Below are positions 38,572 through 50,216 of a DNA stretch of 64,000 nt, piece by piece. Under the pieces are notes generated by a model. The model did not search any database and was not told where the DNA came from. It worked only from the letters and a program-made list of their open reading frames with translations. The stretch comes from Adiantum capillus-veneris. Taxonomy: Eukaryota; Streptophyta; Polypodiopsida; Polypodiales; Pteridaceae. The position numbers and the translations under genes were made by a program. The first letter of the stretch is position 1. Each line of letters begins with the position of its first letter. The stretch is from NCBI GenBank assembly GCA_014529385.2, contig CM043952.1:64440370-64504369 (forward strand), written 5' to 3'.

Positions 38572-39442
38572 AGACATCCTATGCGTAGGATGTCTCAAGG
38601 CCATTTCTGGGCACCAACCCTAACATTTCTCATCACACAAAGCTTCTGAATAGCATGTACATGCTAGCCACCAAGTTTCATCACATTTGGACAAAAATTG
38701 ACCTCATGTGCACAAAAAAACGCAAAGTCAGGGCATAGAGGCAATAATGGGCCATAGACCTACCAAAACTTTTCCAAATGACATGAAACTTGCACAATAC
38801 ATTCATGAGCGCATTGCCAACCTATCTGTGTGGTCAGATGTAAAAAATGATGAAATAGACATCCTACGCGTAGGATGTCTAAATGACAATTTTGGCCACC
38901 AGATGGTATTTTTCAACTCCAGATCTCTTCATATTACCTTCAAGAGCTCATATATCAAGATTCAAGCCATTCCCATCACTTTTGGCCTTCAACACCTTCA
39001 AGATACACTTTTTGAGCCCAAAAACACTACACATGGTCTTACCAACACCAATTCTTGTCCAAATCAAAATCCAAGAGCAGGACCATGTTGCACATGCCAA
39101 GAGCTACCCACCGAACAAATCTCAAGCAATTTTGATGAAAAAGACATCCTACGCGTAGGATGTCTCCAGCATGATTTTGACTTACTGTGCAAGAAATGAC
39201 CTCATGGGAGCCATTACCAAGGAGCCCATATATCAAATTTCAACCCATTTGAATATCATTTGCCACCTGTTGTGGACATCCTACCCAATTTGTGAGCCTA
39301 AAGCCTGAATCTGCCCAAAATACACTTTTTGATGTCCAAACCCGATTCCAATCACATAGCCATGTTGCACAGGCCAAGGGCCATCAACCTGCCAAGTTTC
39401 ACCAAAAACTGATGAAAAAGACATCCTATGCGTAGGATGTCT
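38572..39442. repeat. palindrome cluster B (4 copies in ~280-base units)
   Basis: The same 24-base palindrome as in cluster A occurs at 38572-38595 (one mismatch), 38857-38880 (perfect, extending to 26 bases), 39142-39165 (perfect) and 39419-39442 (one mismatch), starts spaced 285, 285 and 277 bases. The intervals 38857-39141 and 39142-39418 are homologous: both contain CATATATCAA, ATACACTTTTTGA, CATGTTGCACA and TGATGAAAAAGACATCCTA in the same order. A half site lies at 39275-39294. Confidence 0.94.
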
Positions 39443-39558
39443 AAATGATAAATTTTAGCCAGAAAGCCACTGTGAGCACATGCAGGGTTTCCCAAGTTCC
39501 TTTTAAGTTTTATTTTCAATTTTTAAGTCATTTGGATAGTTAAAACTCAATTTCTCAG

Positions 39559-39602
39559 CTGATATGGAAAAAACGCTAACTTCGGACTACTGAGTGCAAC
39601 AG
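39559..39602 (+). promoter_or_regulatory. candidate 3' splice acceptors before accessory ORF
   Basis: AATTTCTCAG ends at 39558 and GTGCAACAG ends at 39602, both after T-rich sequence and just ahead of the ATG at 39608. Either could pair with the donor at 26943/26944. Confidence 0.4.
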
Positions 39603-39607
39603 GATCC

Positions 39608-42600
39608 ATGGCAGCCGCAAAATCACCGGCAAAGAAGAAGAGAATGACAATAAAAGACTATTTAGAAGAAGTGGAGCCATTTGTCATCCCAGAAGGAACT
39701 CTGAAGCCAACCAGCACTTGGATTCAGGAGGATTTGCTAGAGTCAAATGATTTGAAGATCTACCAAGGCGTGTTCAAAGATCCTGAAGGAAATGCAATAG
39801 AGCTACCCATGCTACCTTGGGAGCTCAATGAGTTTGTTAGAAGCAAGATGGAAGAGTACCTGGAGAAGATAGATCTCCATAACTATTTTTAAGCTTTGCC
39901 GGCAGGAATTGACATCAAAAGAGTGTGGGAATTCGTAACTACAATCAAAGAAGATGGAATGGCCAGAGTCACTGATCTGCAGGGCAAGCCGGACACTATG
40001 ATTGTAATCACAGAGAGAGTAGTGGCAGCGGCACTAGACCTCTCCAACAAAGGGGATAGTGTGACAAAGAGAAGAGATGAAGTCAAGGTGTACTCAGAGA
40101 AGAAAAACAACTACACCTTCGAAGATATTGCAAACCCTGAAGTGGCTATCATGAGCCAGCTCTACAACCAATACTTCCATATGTGTACAAAGCGGCCACA
40201 GAAGTACAGAATGCCGCGGGAGCCATTGCTACCACCTTCACCTAGGCAATGCAGAAGAGCAAGCCAAAGATGATCAATTATGCGGCTTACATCCATGACA
40301 ACCTGGTGAAGATGGGCAACAAGAATCCCACCTACATTGTTCCTGGTGAGCTGATAACAAAGTGGTTTATGGGGCATTGCACGCCAAGGGAAGATGGCCC
40401 GACTCTCCATCACAGAATGACTGACTAAGGCTCAAAGAAATAACGAGGATGAACCGCCCAAAGCACCCAGAGTTGCCACACGATTGAAGTGCCGGTTAGA
40501 GACCGTGCAAGAGGAGCAACCGGAGTAGAAGAAGGGAAAGAAGGAAACTGTACAAGTGCCGATCAAAGAGACAAAATCACAGAAAGCGGAACGGCTCGAA
40601 AGATTAATGGAAAGCTTCAGAGCCGAGAGAGCATTGAAAGGAGATTTGAGCGAGCTGTGGAAGCCCTCACTAGAAGCAATGTTGGGATCATTCCGAAGGG
40701 TGCACAGAGATAGATTTGAAGATTACATTAAGAATTTTGAGATTTTGGATGCTACAACATAAAATATCTCAAATGTTCCTTTCATAGAAGCAGAAGTGGA
40801 TGAAGTGCGACGGCAACTGCTAGAAGAGAAGGAAGGCCAAGAGAGAGAGAGAGGAAGACAAAGGCAAACATGGACTTTAAGAAGAAGCCAGCAACTCCAC
40901 CATCAAGAAGGGAGTCCAACCCACCGCCATCACCACCTCCTTGTAGCCCTCCACAAACCCAACAAAAGGAGGAGCTAGACAAATTTGATGATCAAGAAGA
41001 TTCAAGGCAAGAATAGAGCCAAGAGCAAGAGAAAAAAGAAGAAGCTAAGACCAAAGATGAGCAGCCAGAGCCAGAGGAAGCAAAGTTTAGAACATTCCTT
41101 GATCTATTAGCTGCGGGTTACTCAAGAGAAGAGAAAGATATAGTGGCCTTTGAGCTGGCAAGCACAAGGACCAAAGAACAAATGCAAAGCCTGCGGTTAG
41201 TGGAACTGAAAGAGATGGCCACTGATACAGTGGACCTACAGCCACCCACCAATGACTGGGACGTGGTGATGCACAAGCTAACCGGGCCACGGAAAGTGAG
41301 ATTGACAATCTCAAAGCCAATGAAGTTCTGATCAAATCTGAAGTAGACACACTACAAAGACAGAGCCAAGAGCAGATAGAGAAACAAGCAGAGCTGTAAG
41401 CCAGTCTGGCCTCGGCATTGCAAAGATTTCAGGAGATAGAATGAGAAAATCAGGCAGTAGCTCAAAGACTGCAAGGAGCCGAAGAAGAATATAGAAAACT
41501 CAGCAAGGCATTGATAGATGCAGAGAGGGAAAGGGACAACCTAACCCTACAACTTGCTGAAGAATCCAAGGAAGTGAAAACACTGAGAAATGCCAAGGAA
41601 AAGGCAGAGCTAGAGAATGAGGCGAGCCAGGATGAGGTAATGGAGCTTAAAGACTAGTTGAAAGTCAAAGATCAAACCATCCAATAGCTACGAGCATCTT
41701 CTACCAGAGTCAGAGCTACTAGCTCGACTCACACTACTTCTGAGACGGATTTATATGAAGAGCAAATGAAGGAGCTCCAAACGGAGTTAACCTTGGAGAA
41801 GCGGCAAAGACTGATGTTGGCCGAGGGCTCAGTGGTTATGCAAAACTGCATGGAAGAAGAAAACACAGCCATGAAGAATGAGCTAGAAGCCATCAAGAGA
41901 AAGCTTGAGGAGGCGGAAAAGATAAACACAGATCTAAACGACCTCCTTGTGAATATGGGAGAACAAGCTGAAGCAGAAAAGAAGAAATTTCAGAAGCAAA
42001 TAGAAGAGCTGAGAGGCCAACAGCAAACAGAAGAGCAGTTTAGCACCGGGCCAGCAGCCATGGAGGGAATAGACATAGGGAATGTGGTAGATCCAGTGGA
42101 CACCACCATGCAAGAGGAAATCCTTGTAGGACCCTCACAAGAGCCACAAGATCTGACACAAGAAGAAGAAGAGAAGCTGCAAAGGCAATAGAAGAGGCAG
42201 TCAGAGAAACCACCAAAGAAGCCTTGGAATGGGAGCAGAGGGTCTTTAAATCAATGACTATTCAGAAGATAGATGCCAACAACCTTCGGCGTGAATGGCT
42301 ACAGCCCTCTCTCCCATATCCTCTGCTGAAACATGAAGCTACCACAATCAACAAGCGGATCAGAGAGGAGCCAACAATGCCAATGTACAAAGTAGACATC
42401 TCCAAGTCTGAAGGGGTAAAGTTGATAGTAGACTCTCAACCCAGGTGGAGAAAGGCATGGCTGACAAAGTATCCACAGTATCTCATCCATCTGGTAGAGG
42501 CACCTAAAGTCATCAGAGCTAACCTCAGTTTCTGCCCTCTACCAAGGATGCGGACGTGGAAGGCCCATGAGCTATTGCAAAGAAGCCAACCTACTTGGCT

Positions 42601-42979
42601 AAATTACCGAAAGCTGCCAGGCTCGAAGGCAGGCGAGAGAATAAGTGAGCAATACACGGTGAAAACCCTAACGGGCACCATCAAATTGTTCACTGGCTCG
42701 CCTGACCTATCTTGCAGTATGATGAGAAAGATTTGTAAAACACTTTTGGCAGTCTTCGAGACATTCAAACCAGGCCAGGCGACAGACAGTATCTTCTTCT
42801 TTCAAGATACATACAGATGTGTATACGATCTGTCTGGTCAGCCATCTCACGAGGTGATACATGCATTGTATCAGAGGATCGTGTTTTTGCCATCTTATCA
42901 CCTCCAGGCCTTTGAAGAAGCTTTCTACACCGGCTTCTTCACAATCAGCACACAGACATATTCGGCCCGACGCTACTAG
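39608..42979 (+). pseudogene. accessory ORF: globular, coiled coil, globular
   Basis: A 3.4-kb coding region beyond pol, not gag, protease, RT, RNase H or integrase. Start ATG 39608 in a good context (CCATGGCAGCC). N-terminal globular part to about 40430 (IKDYLEEVEPFVIPEG, ITERVVAAALDLSNKGD), with a TAA at 39890 and a frame change near 40185. Then a charged helix, a Pro-rich linker at about 40880-40960, and a heptad-rich coiled coil at about 41290-42040. The C-terminal globular part is 42224-42979 (WLQPSLPYPLLKHE, FFFQDTYRCVYDLSG, YTGFFTISTQTYS). No signal peptide or membrane segment is visible, so it does not look like an envelope protein. The family is not recognised; the N-terminal part faintly resembles the plant-transposon-protein domains found in some plant gypsy ORFs. 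Confidence 0.6.
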
Positions 42980-43069
42980 CTCAACATGCAAGATATGAGT
43001 CACGGCTCAAGATGAGAGAAAGCCTACGATGAAGAAGCAGCTCAACAGCCATGTCGAGGACGACATGAA

Positions 43070-43084
43070 CAAGGAGGGGGGGAG
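43070..43084 (+). promoter_or_regulatory. polypurine tract
   Basis: AAGGAGGGGGGGAG directly before the 3' LTR. Confidence 0.9.
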
Positions 43085-44007
43085 TGTTAGAAGCTGGACA
43101 CACCCTACGGAAAATGACTGCTCGGCGGATTATTATTTTTTGTAATTATTCATTTATTGATAAAACTCGACATTTCACCTTTGTAAATATTGGGGCTTAC
43201 AGAAGTTTCCAGATTGTATCCCAGTTTTGACATTTAGATTGAGTAGATGGTTAAATTGGAACATTAGGGTTTGAGATGTAAGGTATTTATACCACTTTTT
43301 GACCTTAATGAAAAACCTTTGTCATTTTAAAAAGGTGGAGTTTGTGAGTGAGCGTACTGTGTACGAGAGAGAGTGAGAGCTTCATCTTGACACTACGCGC
43401 GCACCGGTGGCCGGAATCGAGTGCGGAGAAGTGCAACGTGTTTCCCCCGATGAGAGCTACGTGCCAATACCTACATTGCGTGCGTACGGTCCGGTTCTAC
43501 GAGCTCGATCTACGAGCTTCATCTGGTGATTCGGTGAGCATACGTTATCCGTTTTTGCATTTCAGCATATCCACGCGTTCGCATTAAGTAGAGGTACACA
43601 TTAGGCACTTTAGTTTTTGGAAACGGCGACCTGAAAATTTCAGCCAGACATCCTATTGATTTTGCACTGGGTGTTTTGGGTTGGGATTTTGGTTCATAGA
43701 CCTTAGGGAGAGCGACCTATTGATGTTAGTAGGGTCTCCTTTAAGTTCTGTGGAATTTCGAGATCGTTTGATGGGTATTTGGCTCTTGTAAGCGTTGTAA
43801 GAAATCTCCTCTTATGCACTCCTGAAGGCTGTAACTTAGACATTGGGTAGAGACCTCTGTAGGAATTAGTGGAGAGTCGGTTGAGTGTAGATTGACACCC
43901 TATGCTTGCTTCCACGCGCCTGCGGGTTGAGCTTCGTCCTTAGCTGACAAATCTTGTTAGGTGAGTTCTTGCTGTGCTGATGTCCGTTGTGGCGTATCTG
44001 TCCAACA
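43085..44007 (+). repeat. 3' LTR of the 19.8-kb element
   Basis: Carries AGACATCCTA at 43646-43655 at the place matching the half-site in the 5' LTR. Followed by the target copy TAGAG. Confidence 0.95.
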
Positions 44008-44109
44008 TAGAGTACAATTTTTTAACTATGTACTTTATCCTATTTCAAAATCTATATACCTTAGTATGCGCAAAAGGTTTCATCTCCTGTTGCTACCCAC
44101 AAAAAACTC

Positions 44110-45413
44110 TAACTTTGTAAAGAAATCTCTAAATGAAAAGCTCCTATATTTAATATCCTCTTCATGAGAGAGTTTATTTTTACCTTTGTAAACTCCTTTC
44201 TTCTTGGTCTTGTTGTTGTTGTTGTTGTTGTTGAAGTTACCTTTATAAGAGCTTTGAGCATTGTTCTTTTTGTTCTTTGTTTTGCATGGGCTTATCATTT
44301 CTTTAGCCCCTTGTCGGAAATTGACGTGCGAAGAAACCATAGTGTGGTGGATGACTTTGGTGATGGTCCTAGGCCTTTGAGAGTTGACATACTCGGCTAT
44401 TTCTTCAGGTAGTCTCACACAAAATTGTTGCTTTTTCTCGGTGAAGTTTATCGTTTGGAAGACTGTAGCTTTGAGATGTAAATCCAAAAACTTGCCCACA
44501 TACTTGTGGGTAGACTCATTGGGGAGTAGCTTTAAGCTTCGCCATTCATTGAGCACTTTATCTTTGGCATCGCTTGCAAGAAATTGCTTCATGATGGAAA
44601 CTCATAGAGTGTTCCATGTCTTTGGAACTTCACCATTTCCACGGAGGCTAGCACACCATTATCGAGCAAACTTTTGGAAGTGCATAGCTACATGATGTAG
44701 CTTAGAGGATTCTGTGAAGCCCTCATCTCCAAAGTCCGCATCAAATTACTGGATAAAAGGACAATAATTTGTCCGTAGCACCAAAGGTGCCATCATAGGT
44801 TGCAAAAGAGATGCTCTTTCCTCCCTCCTTGAACGTCTTAAGCTTGTAGGACCGTTTCCAAGAAGCATAGGATTTGCAATGTCCTCTCCTCTTGTATTCT
44901 CTAGGAGAATAGCAGTTGCTTTCATCGAAAGAGGAGGAACATGTTGAAGACGGAGAAGGGGATGACTCTTTCTCGCATTTTTCTTCCTTTGGTTCCTCCC
45001 TTCCTTGTTAGAATAACAAGGAGAAGGACTATGAAGGGATCGTTTCCTCTTGGGAGGAGTTGGGGACCATTTTGACACCACTGCCTTCGTGGAGCCACAT
45101 TGTCAGAGTAACTTGGAGAGTCGCTTCTTTCTCTTTCAGTGGTTCCTTCTTCTTCTTCTCATATCGGAGAGAGTCTTCTTTTGTAAGTCTCATTACGAGG
45201 ATTCCTAGGCTCTCTCTTGTCTTAGCGATCTTGAAGAATTCCATGGTTGCGAATTTGTTGGGCAACTTCAGCTTGTAGGGTGGGGTTTGCCCATAGCTTG
45301 TTGCAGCCTAGTGACAAGATAATTCACAAACAGGGGGGCATCATTAGTAACACCTTCATGTGAAAAATCCAAGTCTTCAACATTCATTCTACTCTCTTTA
45401 TTATTGTCAGCCA
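44110..45413 (-). pseudogene. gag: chromovirus gag fragment, minus strand
   Basis: The minus strand from the ATG at about 45413 (ADNNKESRMN) runs through several frames into MKQFLASDAKDKVLNEWRSL (44080-44592), a (Asn)n run from (GTT)n at 44212-44233, and KKKGVYKGKNKLSHEE. It is homologous along its length to the plus-strand gag at 58384-59960, but breaks off at about 44150, just before the zinc knuckle. It is a truncated relative of the element at 46.7-63.1 kb, placed head to head with it. Confidence 0.87.
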
Positions 45414-45600
45414 TGCTAATTAAACTTATGTATATGCTACTTTGTACTTTGGTACCCTAAAAAACCTTAGTTGCTACTCTTCTTTACTTTTGAAAATTAG
45501 CTCTGAAGTAGCCACACCCGTGGTTTAAAAACTGTTGATTGCAAAGAGTAGTGGAGAGGGTATAGACCTTGCAGATCAGCATAACCACCCATAATAAAAT
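45414..45600 (-). other. leader of the minus-strand chromovirus fragment
   Basis: Read on the minus strand it matches the leader of the plus-strand chromovirus on both sides of the 11-kb insertion: CTCCACTACTCT and GGGTGTGG on one side, GAGCTAATTTTCAAAAG on the other. Confidence 0.65.
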
Positions 45601-46717
45601 TTAATTTGAAAATTTTTAATTTAAACCCTCGTTCACACATACACATATAGTGTTACACGAATGAAATGAACGATCTCCTCTCTCTCTCTCTAACTCTCGC
45701 ATGCACCCTACTGCTTCTATTTCTCTTTCTTTTTATCCACCTCTTTAAACTCTTCAGAGGCCTCAAGGCTTTCTCTCTTACCCTCTCTAACTTTGCACAT
45801 GGTTTCCATCCTCCTCATGGGAGGATGCATAGCCCTTTTAATTCTCTCGCTTACTCTAACTACCTTAGCAACCACCTCTGCTCAGGGTGACCCCTCCAGG
45901 CAACTCCTTGGCTCTTTCTTGCATTATTCTCCCATTTAGACCCATTATTACATCATAAATACAGTCCTATGAACCTTAAATACCCATTTTGGCAAAGACC
46001 TATAAGAAAAACTTTTGCTAGCATATTTTTACCCGCTCCAAATTATAAAATCAGACCAACTTATGAGTTTACCTTGAAGGAAACCAATAAAGTTTACGAG
46101 TTTTTAGTATAAAAACTTACCTACACCAACACTCTTGGCTATGGAGTGCAAATCCAACCAAGAGCCATGCTTCAATGCTTAAGCTTGCCATCCTCTCCAT
46201 CTTCATCACTATGCTATTATGTATGATAGCAAGAAGAGTGATGATAAGTGAGGAGCTAATTATTTCTCCTATCTTCCTCTTCTCTACTCTCATTCCCTGC
46301 TAGCTCTCTCCACCTTTGAAGGTGTTTGAGGTCTTGGGACTGAGGCTTGGGATAGTTAAAGCTTTCTTCAAAGTCCATGTTATGCTTGTGATGCATGAAG
46401 CTTTCCATCTTCATTGCATCACCTAGGTCACAAGGAACACAAATATTGTATTGTAACGAGTCTCTCTTAATGGAAGAAATCATAATACAAATGCCTATTG
46501 GAGAGGGGACCGGCTCCACATAAATCCGGTCCTCAACTATTGTCATGTTCTCTAAATTCTCTCTCTTGCAAAATTATTTTTCATGCCAAGTTAACTAAAT
46601 TATATGTTAATGTTGCTACTATCAATTATGTTCACCCGCTATGCTCACAAAGTAATTTCTCAAAAGTACTCTTTTTAATTTGCGCTACCTGGAAGTTAAT
46701 AGGCCAATTCCATTACA
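45601..46717. other. junction region with the 5' LTR end of the chromovirus
   Basis: No gene is convincing. The chromovirus 5' LTR must end at about 46717 (CCATTACA before the primer site), but I could not find its start, and no matching 3' LTR is recognisable before the end of the window. A short minus-strand frame at 46256-46546 has no recognised product. Confidence 0.4.
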
Positions 46718-46718
46718 T

Positions 46719-46730
46719 TGGTATTAGAGC
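46719..46730 (+). promoter_or_regulatory. primer binding site, initiator Met tRNA
   Basis: TGGTATTAGAGC, one mismatch from the plant initiator tRNA-Met complement, just after the presumed LTR end. Confidence 0.75.
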
Positions 46731-47039
46731 ATTTGGTTTCTCTTTTCTTGCTTAAGAAGAGAGGTCCTTAAGTAGCCTATAAATGGTTGATGTTGTTAAT
46801 TATATTAGGGTAAGTGAAACTGAGATCTATTATCGATTTTGTTGAGCCCACTATGTGGGATATGGTGCACACCTTGGGAGCTTTGGACTTAATAATGGAG
46901 TCTTTTTAGACTTGCCTATGGCTTTATCATTATTGATCCATAAGAAGTCCGAAAGGAGCTTTCCCTCAGCAACTCTGCTATGTTAGATCTACTCCACTAC
47001 TCTCTATAATTAAGCACTTCGAGCCGTGGGTGTAGATAC
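46731..47039 (+). other. 5' part of the chromovirus leader
   Basis: Untranslated; interrupted at about 47039 by the nested element and resumed at 58288-58383. Confidence 0.65.
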
Positions 47040-49384
47040 TGATAGCCGTTTTTCGGCTCTCTGTGATTGCCATAGTGAGTTATCCCCCCCTATCAAATCA
47101 CTCAAACGCTATGGCTATCCCTACCATTTCACTGTACATAGGCGTGTGTGAGTTAGGGGGCTTTTCCCATATCTTCTTAAAAACCCTCAGCTAGCTAGTC
47201 ACTGGGCTAGTTGAGCCAAAAAAATAAAAAAAATAAAAAATAAAAGTATATTATGGTCTCTTTGTGTGTAAATATTTCTTTGTATATAGGGCCTAAATAA
47301 AAGAATTTTTTCATAATTATTTTGGTATTTATTTAAATATTTCTACCTAGGTGTGTGTTATTTATGCTCTGTACATTGCCTCACCATTACCACAATTTTT
47401 CTTACCATTTTTCATACTCTTTATTCCATGTAGAAATATTTTTATGTAAGCTTCTCTTATATTTGGTGTAACTCCACCCCAACAAAAATCCAAAAAAACT
47501 AGTTTTATTTATGTGTATATTTTTTCACTATTGTGATTTTTCCCTTCCTACATCTATTTTGTTTTTTTTTCTAAAAAATTAGAACACCAAAAATATTTAT
47601 CTTTTTATGGTAGCCTCATAATGAGAGAGATTTCTTTTGACCCCTTTATATTTTTTCCACTTATATTATTTATATTTGACATGTACATATTTTTTAGACC
47701 CCTCAATATTTGATTTTCTTAGTTGTACTATTCACTTATATCATAATCTTAACAATATCTTCAATTATAGACCTACCAAATAAGGTCAAGGGCTCACTCT
47801 TGGAGGTATTCAAAAGAATCATCCAAAGAAGGACCCCACAAGGACCTTGTGCAGTGGAAAAAAACGGTCGGTTTTGCTAAATTTTTAAAGTTCACTTGCT
47901 CTCCGAATTTGAAAAGGTAATACAAACAAAAGTTGTAGCTCGTGGGCTGAACTTTTGCCTCAAATGTTTTCATATTTTTTTGAGCTACGAGCTGTGAGCT
48001 ATGATTTTATTAGTGGACCCCAGTTTTCCCATGCTATGCAGCCACACTCTCTCTTCCACTTTATCATTTTCCTCTTTCACACACACTTCTCCACTCATCA
48101 TCCCCACCTCTCTCACCACTCCTCTCTACACCCTACTCACCTTCTCCTCAACCTTGAAGAATAAGAGAAACCATGGTGAAATCATACCTCCCACACACAA
48201 TTCCATTCCAAAATTGACCACCTAGTCTCATTTTTCCTCCTCCAATTTACCCATATCTATCAAAAAAACCACAAAATTCAGCCTCTTCTCTTAAAAGACA
48301 GCATCATGGTGGTTGATTACTCAGCTTCAATTACCTTGTCTCTCAAGGAAGGTCAAGAGTGGAGAAAAAATGTACCGTCAAAGCTAGTAGACCGTCAACA
48401 AGCGTCAAAATTGGCCCTACTCAAGACACTTGGAGCATCAACCTTGTAAGAAATCCACCTTTTCTTACCTCTTAAGAGTTTTTCTTCCTTATTTGTATCC
48501 TACATGGATACTCCCATTGTAAATATCCAATTCCATTTGTAAATTAATACTAACTCTACTAACACTAACCCACTATGAAAAGTCCTATCACCTCCATTTC
48601 TCTCCTCTCTCTTTCCCCACCAACTTCTTGATAATTCCAAGCAAAAGAAATTAGATAAATGGCTGAAAATCAAACCCAACCATGGTTAGAGGAGTAACCC
48701 TAGCCTTCAAAATTGCTATAAAAGGAGGGTGTGGCTAGCACAAAAGGGGGAGCCATAAGCAAGAGCATTATGCTATAGCTTGAGAAGCCAAGCTCAAGCT
48801 CTCTAGAAGGAGCTCTTGAGTGGAAGCTCATTGTCTTATGCATGTGCATGTGTTGTAATAGGGGATTAGCAAGGGAACTCTATGCCATTTGTAAGAGAGA
48901 GAGTGTTCATTCAAATGAGAGTAGGAAATCTATCATTTCTCCTACTAGTGTAAGCCCAACATTTGCTGAATCAAGGAGGGTGGATTTGGACTAAGCTTGG
49001 ATACTTTGTCTCCCTTCCAACGTGAAGTAATGGACAACAATGATGCGTAAGTGTCTTGGTGTTTTTTGTTAAGTTCTTGATAGCTTGTCTCTGGTGTTGT
49101 CATCAATCTAGCCATAAATCCCACATACTGTAAGAGGGCGACAGGGTGGAGAGGACTCCCCTGGCCTTAAGACAGTGATTGGGGTGGTTTTTCTTGTGAT
49201 GCGTTGTGGTGAAATTTACGCAAGCTATGTTGAACAAATACTAATCTCACTTTGATTTGTCATGACAGATTTGTAAGAAGGTATTAATGCAACAAGCACC
49301 CTCTCCCCCTTTTTCTCTCTTTCTTACATATATATATTTATGTTTGCTTGATCATTAACGATACACTTCAAAGCAGCCCGAGCA

Positions 49385-49428
<44 letters not shown>

Positions 49429-49687
49429 TTTTAGTGTGTGAGAGTATTCCATTGGTGTTAGGGTTAGTGTAAATTCCTTGCTTGTTTGTGGGTTGCTCTA
49501 ACGATTCTCCTCTTTTGCGTCCTAGTTCGCTCTTAAACTAGGTGGTGCCCCTTGTGTAGTTGGGATTTGGCTGGGGGTTGGTTGTTTTGGTTTGTGTTGT
49601 GTTGTGCCCCAGCCCCATTGAGCAGCACGGGAGCCTTGAAGGGTGTCTAGAGGTTGCTCTTCTTGTTGCCCGCCCCGGACCGCTTCA
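47040..49687 (+). repeat. 5' LTR, 2.65 kb
   Basis: Begins TGATAGCCGTTTTTCGGCTC, an imperfect small hairpin (AGCCG...CGGCT), and ends CCGCTTCA. Contains a (CT)n run at 49388-49425. ORFs such as 47955-48164 lie inside the LTR and are not genes. Confidence 0.95.
48717..48725 (+). promoter_or_regulatory. TATA box of the 5' LTR
   Basis: TATAAAAGG, a consensus TATA box, repeated at 57317-57325 in the 3' LTR. It would place the transcript start in the last kilobase of the LTR. Confidence 0.65.
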
Positions 49688-49690
49688 AAT

Positions 49691-49712
49691 TGGTGCCCCC
49701 ACTGAGGACAGG
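49691..49712 (+). promoter_or_regulatory. primer binding site, tRNA not identified
   Basis: TGGTGCCCCCACTGAGGACA, three bases after the LTR. It starts TGG as a site complementary to a CCA tail must, but it matches neither the initiator Met nor the Asp site. Confidence 0.6.
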
Positions 49713-49763
49713 CTTGTGTATGTTCTGTGAAGTCTCAACCTTTAGGATAATCAAGTAGCTTGC

Positions 49764-49976
49764 ATGAATCACGAGAATTTGTATGATCCCTTCATTCCCA
49801 TTGCAAGGCAAAAGGTACACATAATTGTTAGTACTAAGTTGCAATTTCAGCGAGTAATTCGTAGAATTTTAGGTCCTCTTAGGTTGGTAGAGATAAACGC
49901 ATCAGTAGATCCTTTTATTTTGCCTCTCATTAGGTACGACCTTAGTTTGGACGTCTATATTTTTGTTTTGTTTTAA
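49764..49976 (+). CDS. small ORF A ahead of gag
   Basis: 70 residues from ATG 49764. The second half (KLQFQRVIRRILGPLRLVEI then PFILPLIRYDLSLDVYIFVL) matches small ORF B at about 25 of 53 aligned positions by eye. No signal peptide, zinc motif or known domain. It is in the same frame as ORF B, gag and pol, and ends at TAA 49974. Conservation of the open frame between two copies argues for a real protein. Function unknown; it might be expressed alone from the leader or act as an upstream ORF. Confidence 0.6.
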   Translation: MNHENLYDPFIPIARQKVHIIVSTKLQFQRVIRRILGPLRLVEINASVDPFILPLIRYDLSLDVYIFVLF

Positions 49977-49997
49977 GAATTAGGCCATGCATAGACC

Positions 49998-50216
49998 ATG
50001 GATAATGGCCCAGGAATACAGGTTTTTCCCTTTCATTTCACTCCACACATTAGAGTAAACATTGCAATTAGTAGAAAAATCCATTTTCAACAACGTATGG
50101 TATTCATGTTTGGTGCCCAAAGAGCAGGAGAAATTCTCGCGTCACCAAACCCTGTCATTCTACCTCTTATTGATTATCATAGGTCATTTGATGTGAATAT
50201 TTTTATTTTGTTGTAG
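49998..50216 (+). CDS. small ORF B, paralogue of ORF A
   Basis: 72 residues from ATG 49998 (context ACCATGG, better than ORF A). Shares with A the spacing of K..F Q, G, R, E I, A S, P.ILPLI.Y and D V.IF.L. The start codons are 234 bases apart, exactly 78 codons, as expected of an in-frame tandem duplication that has since diverged. Ends at TAG 50214, 84 bases before the gag ATG. Function unknown. Confidence 0.62.
   Translation: MDNGPGIQVFPFHFTPHIRVNIAISRKIHFQQRMVFMFGAQRAGEILASPNPVILPLIDYHRSFDVNIFILL

Noticed and set aside
38572-39442. Regularly spaced palindromes as a CRISPR array
   Set aside because: Spacing of about 280 bases, homologous spacers, eukaryotic retrotransposon context and no cas genes.
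42224-42979. Accessory ORF as an envelope gene
   Set aside because: No signal peptide, membrane segment or cleavage site is visible, and the coiled coil is far too long and charged for a fusion protein.
47955-48225. ORFs inside the 2.65-kb LTRs (also 56585-56825)
   Set aside because: They recur in both LTRs because the LTRs are copies; composition is Ser/Leu/His-rich from pyrimidine-rich DNA, with no domain.
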